Assembly: GCF_001586165.1 (NCBI RefSeq)
Contig: NZ_CP014608.1
Span: 3,100,001 to 3,164,000 of the forward strand
From: Obesumbacterium proteus
Lineage (GTDB): Bacteria > Pseudomonadota > Gammaproteobacteria > Enterobacterales > Enterobacteriaceae
Length of the DNA stretch: 64,000 nt
Direction: 5' to 3'
Made by a program: the position numbers and the translations under genes. Shown piece after piece: positions 8,582 through 16,556 of this stretch (position 1 is its first letter; every line of letters starts with the position of its first letter). The notes below the pieces were generated by a model, which saw only the letters and a list, made by a program, of their open reading frames with translations, had not been told where the DNA came from and did no database searches.

Positions 8582-9307
8582 ATGTCCATTTCTACGCCAT
8601 CTCAGGCAAATGCTATCACGTCACCGATCCTAGTCGCTCTCGATTATGCCGATAAAAATGCTGCTTTGGCATTTGTCGATAATATCGATCCGCGTGACTG
8701 TCGCCTTAAAGTCGGCAAGGAAATGTTTACCCTGTTTGGCCCGCAGTTTGTGCGCGAATTACAGCAGCGTCAGTTTGAAGTTTTTCTCGATTTAAAATTC
8801 CACGACATTCCAAATACCGCCGCCCACGCCGTAGCGGCAGCGGCCGAGCTGGGTGTTTGGATGGTTAACGTGCATGCCAGCGGTGGAGCACGCATGATGA
8901 CAGCGGCCCGTGAGGCATTGCTGCCGTTTGGAAAAGATGCGCCGCTGTTGATCGCGGTGACTGTGTTAACCAGCATGGAAGCAGAGGATTTGCGCGGCAT
9001 TGGGATTGAACTATCACCGGCTGATTATGCCGAGCGCTTGGCTCGGTTGACGAAAGAGTGTGGCTTAGACGGCGTGGTTTGCTCTGCGCACGAGGCAACT
9101 CGCTTGAAAGCGAGCTGCGGGCAGGCGTTTAAGCTGGTCACACCGGGCATTAGACCCGCTGGAAGCTCAGCAGGCGATCAGCGTAGGATTATGACGCCGG
9201 TTGAAGCTGCTAAAGCAGGCGTGGACTATATGGTGATTGGGCGTCCGATCACCCAATCACCAGCGCCAGCAGAAACATTGCGCGAAATATTAAAATCTTT
9301 AGCTTAA
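8582..9307 (+). CDS. pyrF: Orotidine-5'-phosphate decarboxylase
   Basis: Last step of de novo UMP synthesis (OMP to UMP + CO2), cytoplasmic. The 241 residues are close to E. coli (245). The active-site block DLKFHDIPNT contains the catalytic Asp/Lys pattern. Phosphate-binding segments TPGIRPAG and DYMVIGRPIT are near the C-terminus. The start follows GGGAG. yciH begins 18 bases downstream, so pyrF-yciH is a probable operon. Confidence 0.97.
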   Translation: MSISTPSQANAITSPILVALDYADKNAALAFVDNIDPRDCRLKVGKEMFTLFGPQFVRELQQRQFEVFLDLKFHDIPNTAAHAVAAAAELGVWMVNVHASGGARMMTAAREALLPFGKDAPLLIAVTVLTSMEAEDLRGIGIELSPADYAERLARLTKECGLDGVVCSAHEATRLKASCGQAFKLVTPGIRPAGSSAGDQRRIMTPVEAAKAGVDYMVIGRPITQSPAPAETLREILKSLA

Positions 9308-9325
9308 GCAGGACAGATTCCAACC

Positions 9326-9652
9326 ATGCAAGACAAAAACAGCAGACTGGTTTATTCAACCGACATCGGGCGAATTGATGAAGAGAAGGCCGTTGTCGCA
9401 CGTCCAAAAGGCGACGGCATCGTGCGCATTCAGCGCCAGACCAGCGGTCGTAAAGGCAAAGGTGTGTGTCTGATTAGCGGTTTGGATCTTGACGATACAG
9501 CCTTGCAGACCTTAGCGGCAGAACTGAAAAAGAAGTGCGGTTGCGGTGGCGCAGTGAAAGAGGGCGTGATTGAAATCCAAGGTGACAAACGGGATTTGCT
9601 GAAGCAACTGCTTGAGGCCAAAGGTCATAAAGTGAAGTTAGCAGGTGGCTGA
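9326..9652 (+). CDS. yciH: SUI1/eIF1-like translation factor YciH
   Basis: A 108-residue SUI1-fold protein, bacterial homologue of eukaryotic initiation factor eIF1. In E. coli it is linked to fidelity of translation initiation and stress-related inhibition; its physiological role is not settled. The C-terminal SUI1 domain shows KKKCGCGGAVKEG followed by IQGDKRDLLKQLL. It is cotranscribed with pyrF. A bidirectional terminator separates it from convergent osmB. Confidence 0.93.
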   Translation: MQDKNSRLVYSTDIGRIDEEKAVVARPKGDGIVRIQRQTSGRKGKGVCLISGLDLDDTALQTLAAELKKKCGCGGAVKEGVIEIQGDKRDLLKQLLEAKGHKVKLAGG

Positions 9653-9679
9653 TTAGCCGCTTCGTTGTTTGAATAAAAA

Positions 9680-9703
9680 TGGGCTGATATAAAAATCAGC
9701 CCA
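9680..9703. terminator. Bidirectional terminator between yciH and osmB
   Basis: A perfect 9-bp stem TGGGCTGAT / ATCAGCCCA with a 6-base loop lies between convergent genes. Confidence 0.75.
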
Positions 9704-9725
9704 TAGTTAAATCATATAAATCGTA

Positions 9726-9944
9726 TTATTTGCCAACCTGATGGCCGATGATCCCACCAACAGCGGCACCACCCACGGTACCTAACGCGCTGCCATCGGT
9801 AAGAACGGCACCACCTAAGGCCCCCGCACCAGCACCAATCGCGGTATTACGGTCGCGTTTAGACCAGTTTGAACAAGCACTTAGAGAGGCAACCAGCGTC
9901 ACTGCCAGTGCTGCCGCTGCAAAACGTTTCATTGTTGTATTCAT
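9726..9944 (-). CDS. osmB: Osmotically inducible lipoprotein OsmB
   Basis: Small outer membrane-type lipoprotein of 72 residues, nearly identical to E. coli OsmB after the signal peptide. The lipobox LSAC gives a predicted lipidated cysteine near residue 24. A glycine-zipper region follows (GAGAGALGGAV, GGAAVGGIIGHQVG). ATG at 9944 is preceded by AGGAG; a GTG directly before it is not needed. OsmB is induced by osmotic and stationary-phase stress in E. coli. No RcsB or other site was clearly recognised here. Confidence 0.92.
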   Translation of the reverse strand: MNTTMKRFAAAALAVTLVASLSACSNWSKRDRNTAIGAGAGALGGAVLTDGSALGTVGGAAVGGIIGHQVGK

Positions 9945-10312
9945 CACTTACTCCTTTTAAGCTTCTGACGATTATATTTCCATATAAGTATAGGACATGG
10001 TTCGTTCAGAAAATTAGCTGTTGGTTATTGGTAATCCAGAACGTAATGCTTAATATCAGTCGCATAGGCAAAATATAATTCTGCTAACGGCCATGATGCT
10101 CATGAGACTTAGTATATTTATTTGCTAAATTCAAAATAGGTAAATATTCTTATTTTGAATTATTCCGATGAACGAATAGTGCTATCAATCCGGCTGCGCG
10201 TGCTCTCAATATCTCTCATTTAGCTAATTCCCCAGTGATTTGTAGCCAGTTTTCCCATACCCGCGATGAGCCTTGTTCAGGACAATGGCGCTATCAACGT
10301 GGGAGATAAGCG
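9945..10312. other. Intergenic region between divergent osmB and araD
   Basis: Carries the osmB ribosome site at its left end and the araD site GGGAGATAAGCG at its right end. The middle is AT-rich, and I see no further gene, repeat or clear operator. No AraC-type site could be recognised with confidence. Confidence 0.5.
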
Positions 10313-11008
10313 ATGCTCGAAGAATTGAAACAGCAGGTGCTGGCAGCCAATTTGGCACTGCCCCAATATGGTTTGGTGACATTTACCTGGGGAAACGTCA
10401 GCGGTATCGATCGCGCTGCGGGACTGATGGTGATTAAGCCATCTGGGGTTGAATACGCCGGAATGAGCGCGGAGGATATGGTGGTAGTCGATGTGGTATC
10501 TGGCGCGGTGGTGGAGGGAAAATGGAAGCCTTCCTCGGATACAGAAACCCATCGTGGCCTCTATTTAGCGTTTGAGAATATTGGCGGAATTGTGCATACG
10601 CATTCACGCCATGCAACGATTTGGTCGCAGGCGGGGCGGGACATCCCAGCCTGGGGCACAACTCATGCGGATTACTATTACGGAAACATCCCCTGCACGC
10701 GCTTAATGACGCCTGAAGAGATTCAGTATGACTATGAATGGGAAACCGGTCAGGTGATTATTAAGACGTTCCAAGAGCGTGATATTGATGCTGAACAGAT
10801 GCCTGCGGTTTTGGTGCATTCGCATGGACCTTTTGCTTGGGGTAAAGATCCTATTGATGCGGTGCATAATGCCGTTGTGCTTGAGGAAGTTGCCTATATG
10901 GGGATTTTCTCGCAGCAGCTAAGCCCTCAGTTACCGGATATGCAGCAAACGCTGCTAGATAAACACTACTTACGTAAACATGGCGCAAATGCCTATTACG
11001 GGCAGTAG
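10313..11008 (+). CDS. araD: L-ribulose-5-phosphate 4-epimerase
   Basis: Class II aldolase-fold epimerase converting L-ribulose 5-phosphate to D-xylulose 5-phosphate. The 231 residues match E. coli AraD, with the zinc-binding HTHSRHA block near residues 95-101, TTHADYYYG, HSHGPFAWG, and the C-terminal HYLRKHGANAYYGQ. Paralogues SgbE and UlaF have the same fold, but overall similarity favours AraD. It stands alone: neither araB nor araA, nor an araC, lies beside it in this window. A strong terminator follows. Confidence 0.88.
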   Translation: MLEELKQQVLAANLALPQYGLVTFTWGNVSGIDRAAGLMVIKPSGVEYAGMSAEDMVVVDVVSGAVVEGKWKPSSDTETHRGLYLAFENIGGIVHTHSRHATIWSQAGRDIPAWGTTHADYYYGNIPCTRLMTPEEIQYDYEWETGQVIIKTFQERDIDAEQMPAVLVHSHGPFAWGKDPIDAVHNAVVLEEVAYMGIFSQQLSPQLPDMQQTLLDKHYLRKHGANAYYGQ

Positions 11009-11046
11009 CTATTTCTGATTTTCTCTCCCCCATCTCCCTCCAAAAT

Positions 11047-11067
11047 GAGCGCTCTGGCGCTCTTTTT
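11047..11067 (+). terminator. Terminator after araD
   Basis: Six-bp stem GAGCGC / GCGCTC with a TCTG loop followed by five Ts. Confidence 0.8.
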
Positions 11068-11197
11068 AATCGCTGGAACTTGGCAGTAATTAACTGATTT
11101 CATGGCTGAATAATAACATTGGTGAAGTTGTTTTAGCCTCTGCATCTGTTGCATTCCTGTTATTTCTTCTCATGGTGATTGTTCTGACGCTAATTAA

Positions 11198-11219
11198 AAT
11201 TGCGATATAGATCACACAA
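11198..11219 (+). promoter_or_regulatory. Probable CRP site upstream of gntK
   Basis: TGCGA (11201-11205), six bases, TCACA (11212-11216), one mismatch from the CRP consensus halves. It lies about 55 bases before the GntR palindrome. Catabolite control of gnt genes is established in E. coli. Confidence 0.65.
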
Positions 11220-11270
11220 GAAGGTTTTGTGCGCTGGCTCACATTGCAAGTTTATGTAAAGACGCTGACA

Positions 11271-11286
11271 ATGTTACCGGTAACAT
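11271..11286 (+). promoter_or_regulatory. GntR operator upstream of gntKU
   Basis: ATGTTACCGGTAACAT is a perfect 16-base palindrome matching the gluconate repressor GntR operator known from E. coli gntT and gntKU. It sits about 57 bases before the gntK start, where it would block the promoter until gluconate is present. gntR is not in the window. Confidence 0.88.
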
Positions 11287-11342
11287 CGACGAGGGTTTTG
11301 TATGCCAGCGTCAACAAAACACAAAATGTCTGGAGCCAGTCA

Positions 11343-11879
11343 ATGAAAAACACACAAAAGCCCCATTACGTATATGTGGTTATGGGCGTATCGGGCAGCG
11401 GTAAATCGGCTGTCGCAAGTGCGGTGTCCCAAAAATTATCGTGTGGCTTTTTAGATGGCGATTTTTTGCACCCACGCAGCAACATTAACAAAATGTCAGA
11501 AGGGCATGCGTTGAACGACGAAGATCGTGCGCCTTGGCTGAGTGCATTGAACGACGCAGCATTTGCCATGCAACGCACCAACGATGTTTCAATTATCGTG
11601 TGCTCCGCACTGAAAAAACGCTACCGCGACCGTTTACGTGAAGGTAATGGAAATCTCTCTTTTGTGTATATGGATGGCGATTTTGATCTTATCGAATCCC
11701 GCATGAAAGCACGTAAAGGGCATTTCTTTAAACCTCAGATGTTGGTTTCCCAATTTGAGGCGCTGGAAGTGCCTGATTCAGACGAACAGGATGTTTGTGC
11801 CATTGATATTAATCAACCGCTCGACGCCGTCATTGCTGACACGTTGAAACACATCCAACAACGTTCTAATCAGGGATAA
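11343..11879 (+). CDS. gntK: Gluconokinase
   Basis: ATP-dependent gluconate kinase producing 6-phosphogluconate for the Entner-Doudoroff and pentose phosphate routes. It has 178 residues from ATG 11343 after GGAG. The frame is open upstream, but those 38 residues would cross the GntR operator and are not family-like. The P-loop GVSGSGKSAVA is near residue 16, with FLDGDFLHP, VCSALKKRYRD and KGHFFKPQML following. gntU starts five bases after the stop, with shared GntR/CRP control inferred from upstream sites. Confidence 0.96.
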   Translation: MKNTQKPHYVYVVMGVSGSGKSAVASAVSQKLSCGFLDGDFLHPRSNINKMSEGHALNDEDRAPWLSALNDAAFAMQRTNDVSIIVCSALKKRYRDRLREGNGNLSFVYMDGDFDLIESRMKARKGHFFKPQMLVSQFEALEVPDSDEQDVCAIDINQPLDAVIADTLKHIQQRSNQG

Positions 11880-11883
11880 TTCT

Positions 11884-13221
11884 GTGGATACCATGACTCT
11901 TGTCGGCACCGCTGTCGGCTCTGTACTGCTTCTCCTTTTTTTAGTGATGAAAGCGCGTCTGCATGCTTTTGTCGCGCTGATGCTGGTGTCGATTGGCGCA
12001 GGTATTTTTTCTGGTATGCCGCTGAGTAAAATTACTCAGGCTATGCAGGATGGTATGGGAGGCACGCTGGGCTTTCTGACTATCGTTGTGGCTCTTGGTG
12101 CGATGTTTGGCAAAATCCTGCATGAAACTGGGGCATTAGACCAGATCGCCGCCCATTTGCTGAAAAGCTTTGGTGAGAAACGTGCGCATTACGCGCTGGG
12201 TATTGCCGGTTTGGTGTGCGCGCTGCCATTGTTCTTTGACGTGGCGATTGTGCTGTTAATTGGTGTGGTTTTTGCCGTAGCGCGTCGTACTAACGGCAAC
12301 GTGGTAAAAATGGCGATCCCACTGTTCGCCGGTGTTGCGAGTGCGGCTGCGTTCTTGCTGCCAGGACCGGTACCGATGCTGCTGGCTGCGCAGATGAATG
12401 CAGATTTTGGTTGGATGATTGCGATTGGTCTGGTGGCGGCGATTCTAGGGATGCTGCTGGCTGGCCCTCTGTTTGGTAATTTCATCAGCAAACGTGTTAG
12501 CTGGCCAATGCCAGAAGAAGAAAATGCGCCGGTATTAGACAAATCAAACATGCCGTCATTTGGCCTGAGCTTGGCATTGGTGCTTTGCCCGCTGGTCTTG
12601 GTGGGGATGAAAACCATTGGTGCCCGCTTCGTCACACCAAACACCAATTTATATGATTGGTTAGAGTTCATCGGCCATCCATTTACCGCGATCCTGATTG
12701 CCTGTCTGGTTGTTATCTACGGCTTGGCAAAACCACGCGGCATGAGCAAAGAGCAGATCATGTCCATTTGTTCTGCGGCGATTCAGCCAGCGGGTATTAT
12801 CTTGCTGATGACCGGTGCGGGCGGTGTGTTTAAACAAATTCTGGTCGATTCAGGCGTTGGCCCTGCGCTGGGTGATGCATTGATTGGTGCTGGTTTGCCG
12901 ATTGCCGTGGCGTGTTTTGTATTGTCAGCCGCAGTGCGCGTGATCCAAGGTTCTGCAACCGTTGCGTGTTTAACGACGGTAGGCTTAGTTTTACCCGTGA
13001 CCTCTCAGCTTGGTCTGAACGGCGGTCAACTGGCGGCGCTGGCTATCTGTATTGCAGGTGGTTCGATTGTACTAAGCCACGTGAACGATGCAGGCTTCTG
13101 GTTGTTCGGTAAATTTACCGGCGCTAACGAACTGCAAACGTTGAAAACGTGGACCGTGATGGAAACTATTCTGGGCACCGTGGGTGGCGTTGTCGGAATG
13201 ATCGCATTTACGCTCTTCTAA
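11884..13221 (+). CDS. gntU: Low-affinity gluconate permease
   Basis: GntP-family gluconate:H+ symporter of the inner membrane with about 12-14 membrane segments. It has 445 residues and is most like E. coli GntU (446), with the characteristic LVCALPLFFDVAIVLL, GSATVACLTTVGL and LSHVNDAGFWLFGKF blocks. The GTG at 11884 is well spaced from AGGGAT; ATG at 11893 is an alternative. With gntK it makes an uptake-plus-phosphorylation unit, and a terminator follows. Confidence 0.95.
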   Translation: MDTMTLVGTAVGSVLLLLFLVMKARLHAFVALMLVSIGAGIFSGMPLSKITQAMQDGMGGTLGFLTIVVALGAMFGKILHETGALDQIAAHLLKSFGEKRAHYALGIAGLVCALPLFFDVAIVLLIGVVFAVARRTNGNVVKMAIPLFAGVASAAAFLLPGPVPMLLAAQMNADFGWMIAIGLVAAILGMLLAGPLFGNFISKRVSWPMPEEENAPVLDKSNMPSFGLSLALVLCPLVLVGMKTIGARFVTPNTNLYDWLEFIGHPFTAILIACLVVIYGLAKPRGMSKEQIMSICSAAIQPAGIILLMTGAGGVFKQILVDSGVGPALGDALIGAGLPIAVACFVLSAAVRVIQGSATVACLTTVGLVLPVTSQLGLNGGQLAALAICIAGGSIVLSHVNDAGFWLFGKFTGANELQTLKTWTVMETILGTVGGVVGMIAFTLF

Positions 13222-13238
13222 GCATCATGCGATGAAGA

Positions 13239-13271
13239 AGCCCACGGGAGTGATTCCGTGGGCTTTTTTTT
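13239..13271 (+). terminator. Terminator after gntU
   Basis: Nine-bp stem AGCCCACGG / CCGTGGGCT with an 8-base loop, followed by a run of eight Ts. Confidence 0.9.
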
Positions 13272-13447
13272 GTCTCTATTTAACCTATCAATGTTCAATA
13301 TCCATTCTGAATTAAACGAAAAATTAACAAAGTAGTGGCTGCTTAATGTGAGCTTCGGTATCCTGCTCACCTCACTTAATTATGTGATTTAAATCACGCT
13401 TTCTTGTGCGTTCAGCGCCAGAAATTTTCCAGATAGTAGAGGTAGCC

Positions 13448-14683
13448 ATGTCTACACCAACGCCGTCAGCGGCACCATCACCCATTGTTCACCGGCGCGG
13501 AGCCGAGTTCGCGCTCGCCGTCGGTGGTTTTGGCATTGGTACCGGCGAGTTTGCCATTATGGGGTTGCTGCCGAATGTCGCAAAGGATTTGGCGATCTCA
13601 ATTCCGCAGGCGGGGCACGTGATCAGCATTTATGCGCTGGGCGTGGTGATTGGTGCTCCGGTGATTGCGACTTTAGCAGCGCGGCTTTCTCGCCGGACGC
13701 TCTTGTTGCTTTTGATGGTGCTGTTTGCCGTAGGCAACATTGCCAGCGCATTGAGTTCTAGCTATGGCAATCTGATGGTGTTTCGCTTTATCAGTGGATT
13801 ACCTCACGGGGCTTATTTTGGCGTAGCGTCGCTGGTGGCTGCATCGATGGCGGGCGTAGGACAACGTGCCAAAGCGGTGGGTCGCGTGATGCTAGGTCTA
13901 ACGTTGGCTACGCTGCTAGGTTCACCTTTGGTAACGTGGATTGGCCAGTTAATGGGCTGGCGTGCGGCGTTTGTGATGGTGGGCGTGATTGGCGCGCTGA
14001 CGGCGTTGCTCGTCATGTTATGGCTGCCAAAAGATAAGGTTGAGGAAGGTGCAAGCCCGCTACGCGAGTTGGGTGCGCTAAAACGTAAGCAGGTTTGGCT
14101 CACGCTCGGTATTGCTGCGGTAGGCTCTGGTGGCCTATTTGCTGTGTTTAGCTACATTGCGCCCACGCTTATTCATCAAACGGGCATGTCACCGTCGAGC
14201 GTGCCTCTGGTGCTGATTGTGTTTGGCGTGGGTATGATTTTAGGGAATATCTTCGGCTCCCGCTTAGCAGACCGTTCTTTGATGGGCACGATTGTTGGCG
14301 TATTGATTTGGAACGTGGTTATTCTGACGACGTTCTATTTGGTGGCGGATATTGCATGGGCCACCGTATTGGTTGTGCTGCTCACCGGCGGTAGTTTTGC
14401 TCTGGTTCCGGCCTTACAAACTCGCCTGATGGACGTTGCTGAAGATGCACAAACGCTGGCGGCGGCTTTAAATCATTCCGCTTTCAATATCGCAAATGCT
14501 TTGGGCGCGTGGCTCGGTGGTGTAAGCATTGCCGCAGGGTTTGGGTGGTCATCTACCGGCTGGGTTGGCGCGAGCTTAGCTGCCGGTGGGATATTGCTAT
14601 TCTTGTGGTCATACTACTCAGATCCGGATATTAAACCTAAAAGGTCGCGCCGCAATAAAAGCATTCGTAGCATCGAACTTTAA
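13448..14683 (+). CDS. MFS transporter, DHA1 (AraJ/YdhP-like) family
   Basis: Major facilitator superfamily exporter, 411 residues with about 12 membrane segments. N-terminal features such as GTGEFAIMGLLPNVA and SGLPHGAYFGVAS are typical of the AraJ/YdhP/arabinose-efflux subgroup of drug:H+ antiporter 1 transporters. The substrate is unknown. I chose ATG 13448 (MSTPTPSAAP), which suits the family better than the open frame 14 codons upstream. It stands between the gntU terminator and a DsbA-like gene, with no obvious regulator beside it. Confidence 0.85.
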   Translation: MSTPTPSAAPSPIVHRRGAEFALAVGGFGIGTGEFAIMGLLPNVAKDLAISIPQAGHVISIYALGVVIGAPVIATLAARLSRRTLLLLLMVLFAVGNIASALSSSYGNLMVFRFISGLPHGAYFGVASLVAASMAGVGQRAKAVGRVMLGLTLATLLGSPLVTWIGQLMGWRAAFVMVGVIGALTALLVMLWLPKDKVEEGASPLRELGALKRKQVWLTLGIAAVGSGGLFAVFSYIAPTLIHQTGMSPSSVPLVLIVFGVGMILGNIFGSRLADRSLMGTIVGVLIWNVVILTTFYLVADIAWATVLVVLLTGGSFALVPALQTRLMDVAEDAQTLAAALNHSAFNIANALGAWLGGVSIAAGFGWSSTGWVGASLAAGGILLFLWSYYSDPDIKPKRSRRNKSIRSIEL

Positions 14684-14854
14684 CATTATTGACTATTGGT
14701 TCGACGATGGCGAAGTGCAATAGGGTGGCAAGTCTCTGATTTTGAGCCAGACTTAGATTATGTTGTTCTGCCACAGCTTGGCAGAACCGCAACACACATT
14801 ATGCTTATCGCAGTATCAATGGTGCTACGAGCTGAACAACATCAAGGAGTACTG

Positions 14855-15502
14855 ATGAAGATCCGAGAACTCGTTTATCTTTTTGATCCGCTTTGTGGTT
14901 GGTGCTACGGTGCTTCGCCGAAAATCAGCCAACTGGTTAAGGATAGCGATTTTAACGTAACATTTCGTCCCACCGGGCTTTTTGCCCGTGAAGGTGCGCG
15001 AGACATGACGCCGGAGTTTGCCCAATATGCATGGCAAAATGATATGCGTATTGCGTCGTCAACGGGGCAGGTATTTAGCGAAGCGTATCGAGAAAATGTA
15101 TTGAATCAGGGCGGCGTCTTTGATTCTTTTGCCTCGACGTTAGCAGTGATTGCCGCCAACACCATTGAGCCAGAGCGCACTGGTGATGTGCTTACGACGC
15201 TGCAAAAAGCCCGGTATGTGGATGGGCTTGATAACACCAGCAGCAAAAGCGTGGTTGAGATTCTGGAGCGGGAAGGGTTTGAGAGCGAAGCATTAGCGGT
15301 GGCTCGCCCCACCGAAGAGCTATTGCGTCGTTATGAACATTGCCTGCGTGAAACGCAAACATTGCTCGATAGACACAATATTAACGGAGTTCCTGCGTTG
15401 ATCGTCGTAGGAGAACAAGGCCAGCGGCTAATTCCGGCAGCAAAACTCTTTGCGCCATACACGGAGTTAAAAGCGGAGCTGCTGCGGTACGAAGGTTTCT
15501 GA
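14855..15502 (+). CDS. DsbA-family thioredoxin-fold protein
   Basis: Cytoplasmic-looking DsbA/FrnE-type thioredoxin-fold protein of 215 residues without a signal peptide. The N-terminal FDPLCGWCYGASP carries a CGWC redox motif, and the cis-proline region appears as NGVPALIVV near residue 178. ATG at 14855 follows AAGGAGT; the open frame upstream is not family-like. Such proteins are often annotated as predicted disulfide isomerases or 2-hydroxychromene-2-carboxylate isomerase-like. The physiological substrate is unknown. Confidence 0.82.
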   Translation: MKIRELVYLFDPLCGWCYGASPKISQLVKDSDFNVTFRPTGLFAREGARDMTPEFAQYAWQNDMRIASSTGQVFSEAYRENVLNQGGVFDSFASTLAVIAANTIEPERTGDVLTTLQKARYVDGLDNTSSKSVVEILEREGFESEALAVARPTEELLRRYEHCLRETQTLLDRHNINGVPALIVVGEQGQRLIPAAKLFAPYTELKAELLRYEGF

Positions 15503-15510
15503 GAGGTCTT

Positions 15511-15554
15511 TTGTCCTGTAAGGCAGCAGTTGCAACCGATGTCTTACAGGACAA
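15511..15554. terminator. Inverted repeat between convergent genes, possible terminator
   Basis: A perfect 12-bp inverted repeat TTGTCCTGTAAG / CTTACAGGACAA with a 20-base loop lies between the DsbA-like gene and yghB. There is no run of Ts, so intrinsic termination is uncertain; it could be an mRNA 3'-end stabilising stem. Confidence 0.5.
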
Positions 15555-15563
15555 TTGCGGAAT

Positions 15564-16229
15564 TTATTGAGCGGGCGTTTGGCGTTTTTTGCGTACTACC
15601 ACCACGATCGTACCTACCAATCCACTTACTAGCAGCACAATCGGTAAAATCATCAAACAGGTCATTACCTGATCTTCATGACGTTTAACAAACGGAATGT
15701 AGCTGATGGCTAATCCTACCCCGGTGACAGAGCAAACCCACAACAGCGCACTGAGCCAGTTGAATACTTGGAATCGCGCATTCTTCAAGCCAGAAATACC
15801 GGCAATGGTAGGCAAAATGGTACGAACGAAGGCTAAAAAGCGGCCGACGAGTAGAGCGACCAATCCGTGCTTATGGAACATATGATAAGCACGCTGGTGA
15901 TAATGCGCGGGAAGTTGTACTAGCCATCCCTGAACCAGTTTAGTATCGCCAAGCCAACGACCTTGGATATAGCTCATCCAACATCCGAGACTCGATGCGA
16001 TGACTAACACACTCAGGGTGGGGAAAAAGGGTAGTACGCCTTTGGCGATTAACGCCCCAGCTAGTAACAGCAGGCTATCACCCGGTAAAAATGCGGCAGG
16101 AAGAAGCCCATTTTCCAGTAGCAGCGTAGTGAACAAAATACCGTAAATTGCCCAAATCATTTTGGGATCGCTTAGCACACTGAAATCTTGTTCCCACAGT
16201 GCGTGTAGGATCTCTTTGATTACTTCCAT
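15564..16229 (-). CDS. yghB: DedA-family membrane protein YghB
   Basis: DedA/VTT-fold inner membrane protein, 221 residues. E. coli YghB and YqjA are partly redundant and needed for proton-motive-force homeostasis, cell division and drug or temperature tolerance. DedA-family members are also implicated in undecaprenyl-phosphate or phospholipid translocation. The conserved ENGLLPAAFLPGDS, GCWMSYIQGRWLG and GRFLAFVRTILPTIAG motifs are intact, including the F/Y-x3-R-x4-R-type basic residues. The C-terminal IPFVKRHEDQVMT is closer to YghB than to YqjA. Confidence 0.88.
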   Translation of the reverse strand: MEVIKEILHALWEQDFSVLSDPKMIWAIYGILFTTLLLENGLLPAAFLPGDSLLLLAGALIAKGVLPFFPTLSVLVIASSLGCWMSYIQGRWLGDTKLVQGWLVQLPAHYHQRAYHMFHKHGLVALLVGRFLAFVRTILPTIAGISGLKNARFQVFNWLSALLWVCSVTGVGLAISYIPFVKRHEDQVMTCLMILPIVLLVSGLVGTIVVVVRKKRQTPAQ

Positions 16230-16503
16230 TACTCTACCTTAATAACTGCGTATGCTATCCGCTCTAAAACGCTCAGCCCAAGTCTATTCATTGTAAGCTA
16301 AATGGCATGAAGTTTCGGAGATACCGCACATCAATTTATCGCTTATTGATGTTCATACTGACAAAGAGATTCTTTTTTAAATACCGCTTAGGAATGCTCA
16401 ACCCCTAATGCAGGCGCATTTTACCATGTTTTTAGTATGACAAATGTAAATCTGTGGAAATAGGGTGTCGGGATGTGACTGCGATCGTAGTCGCAGATAC
16501 AAC
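16230..16503. other. Intergenic region upstream of yghB
   Basis: Holds the yghB promoter region, reading leftwards. No gene, repeat or convincing operator was seen. The POT-transporter terminator abuts it on the right. Confidence 0.5.
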
Positions 16504-16525
16504 AAGGCACCCAGAAGGGTGCCTT
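16504..16525 (-). terminator. Terminator after the POT transporter gene
   Basis: A perfect 9-bp stem AAGGCACCC / GGGTGCCTT with a 4-base loop lies just beyond the stop at 16557. The following T content is modest (TTGTTGT). Confidence 0.7.
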
Positions 16526-16556
16526 AAGATATTAGCTGTTTGAAAAACAATCGATA

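Noticed and set aside
9869..10078. Open frame of 69 codons after the osmB start, plus strand
   Set aside because: No ribosome site, overlaps osmB antisense, composition not protein-like.
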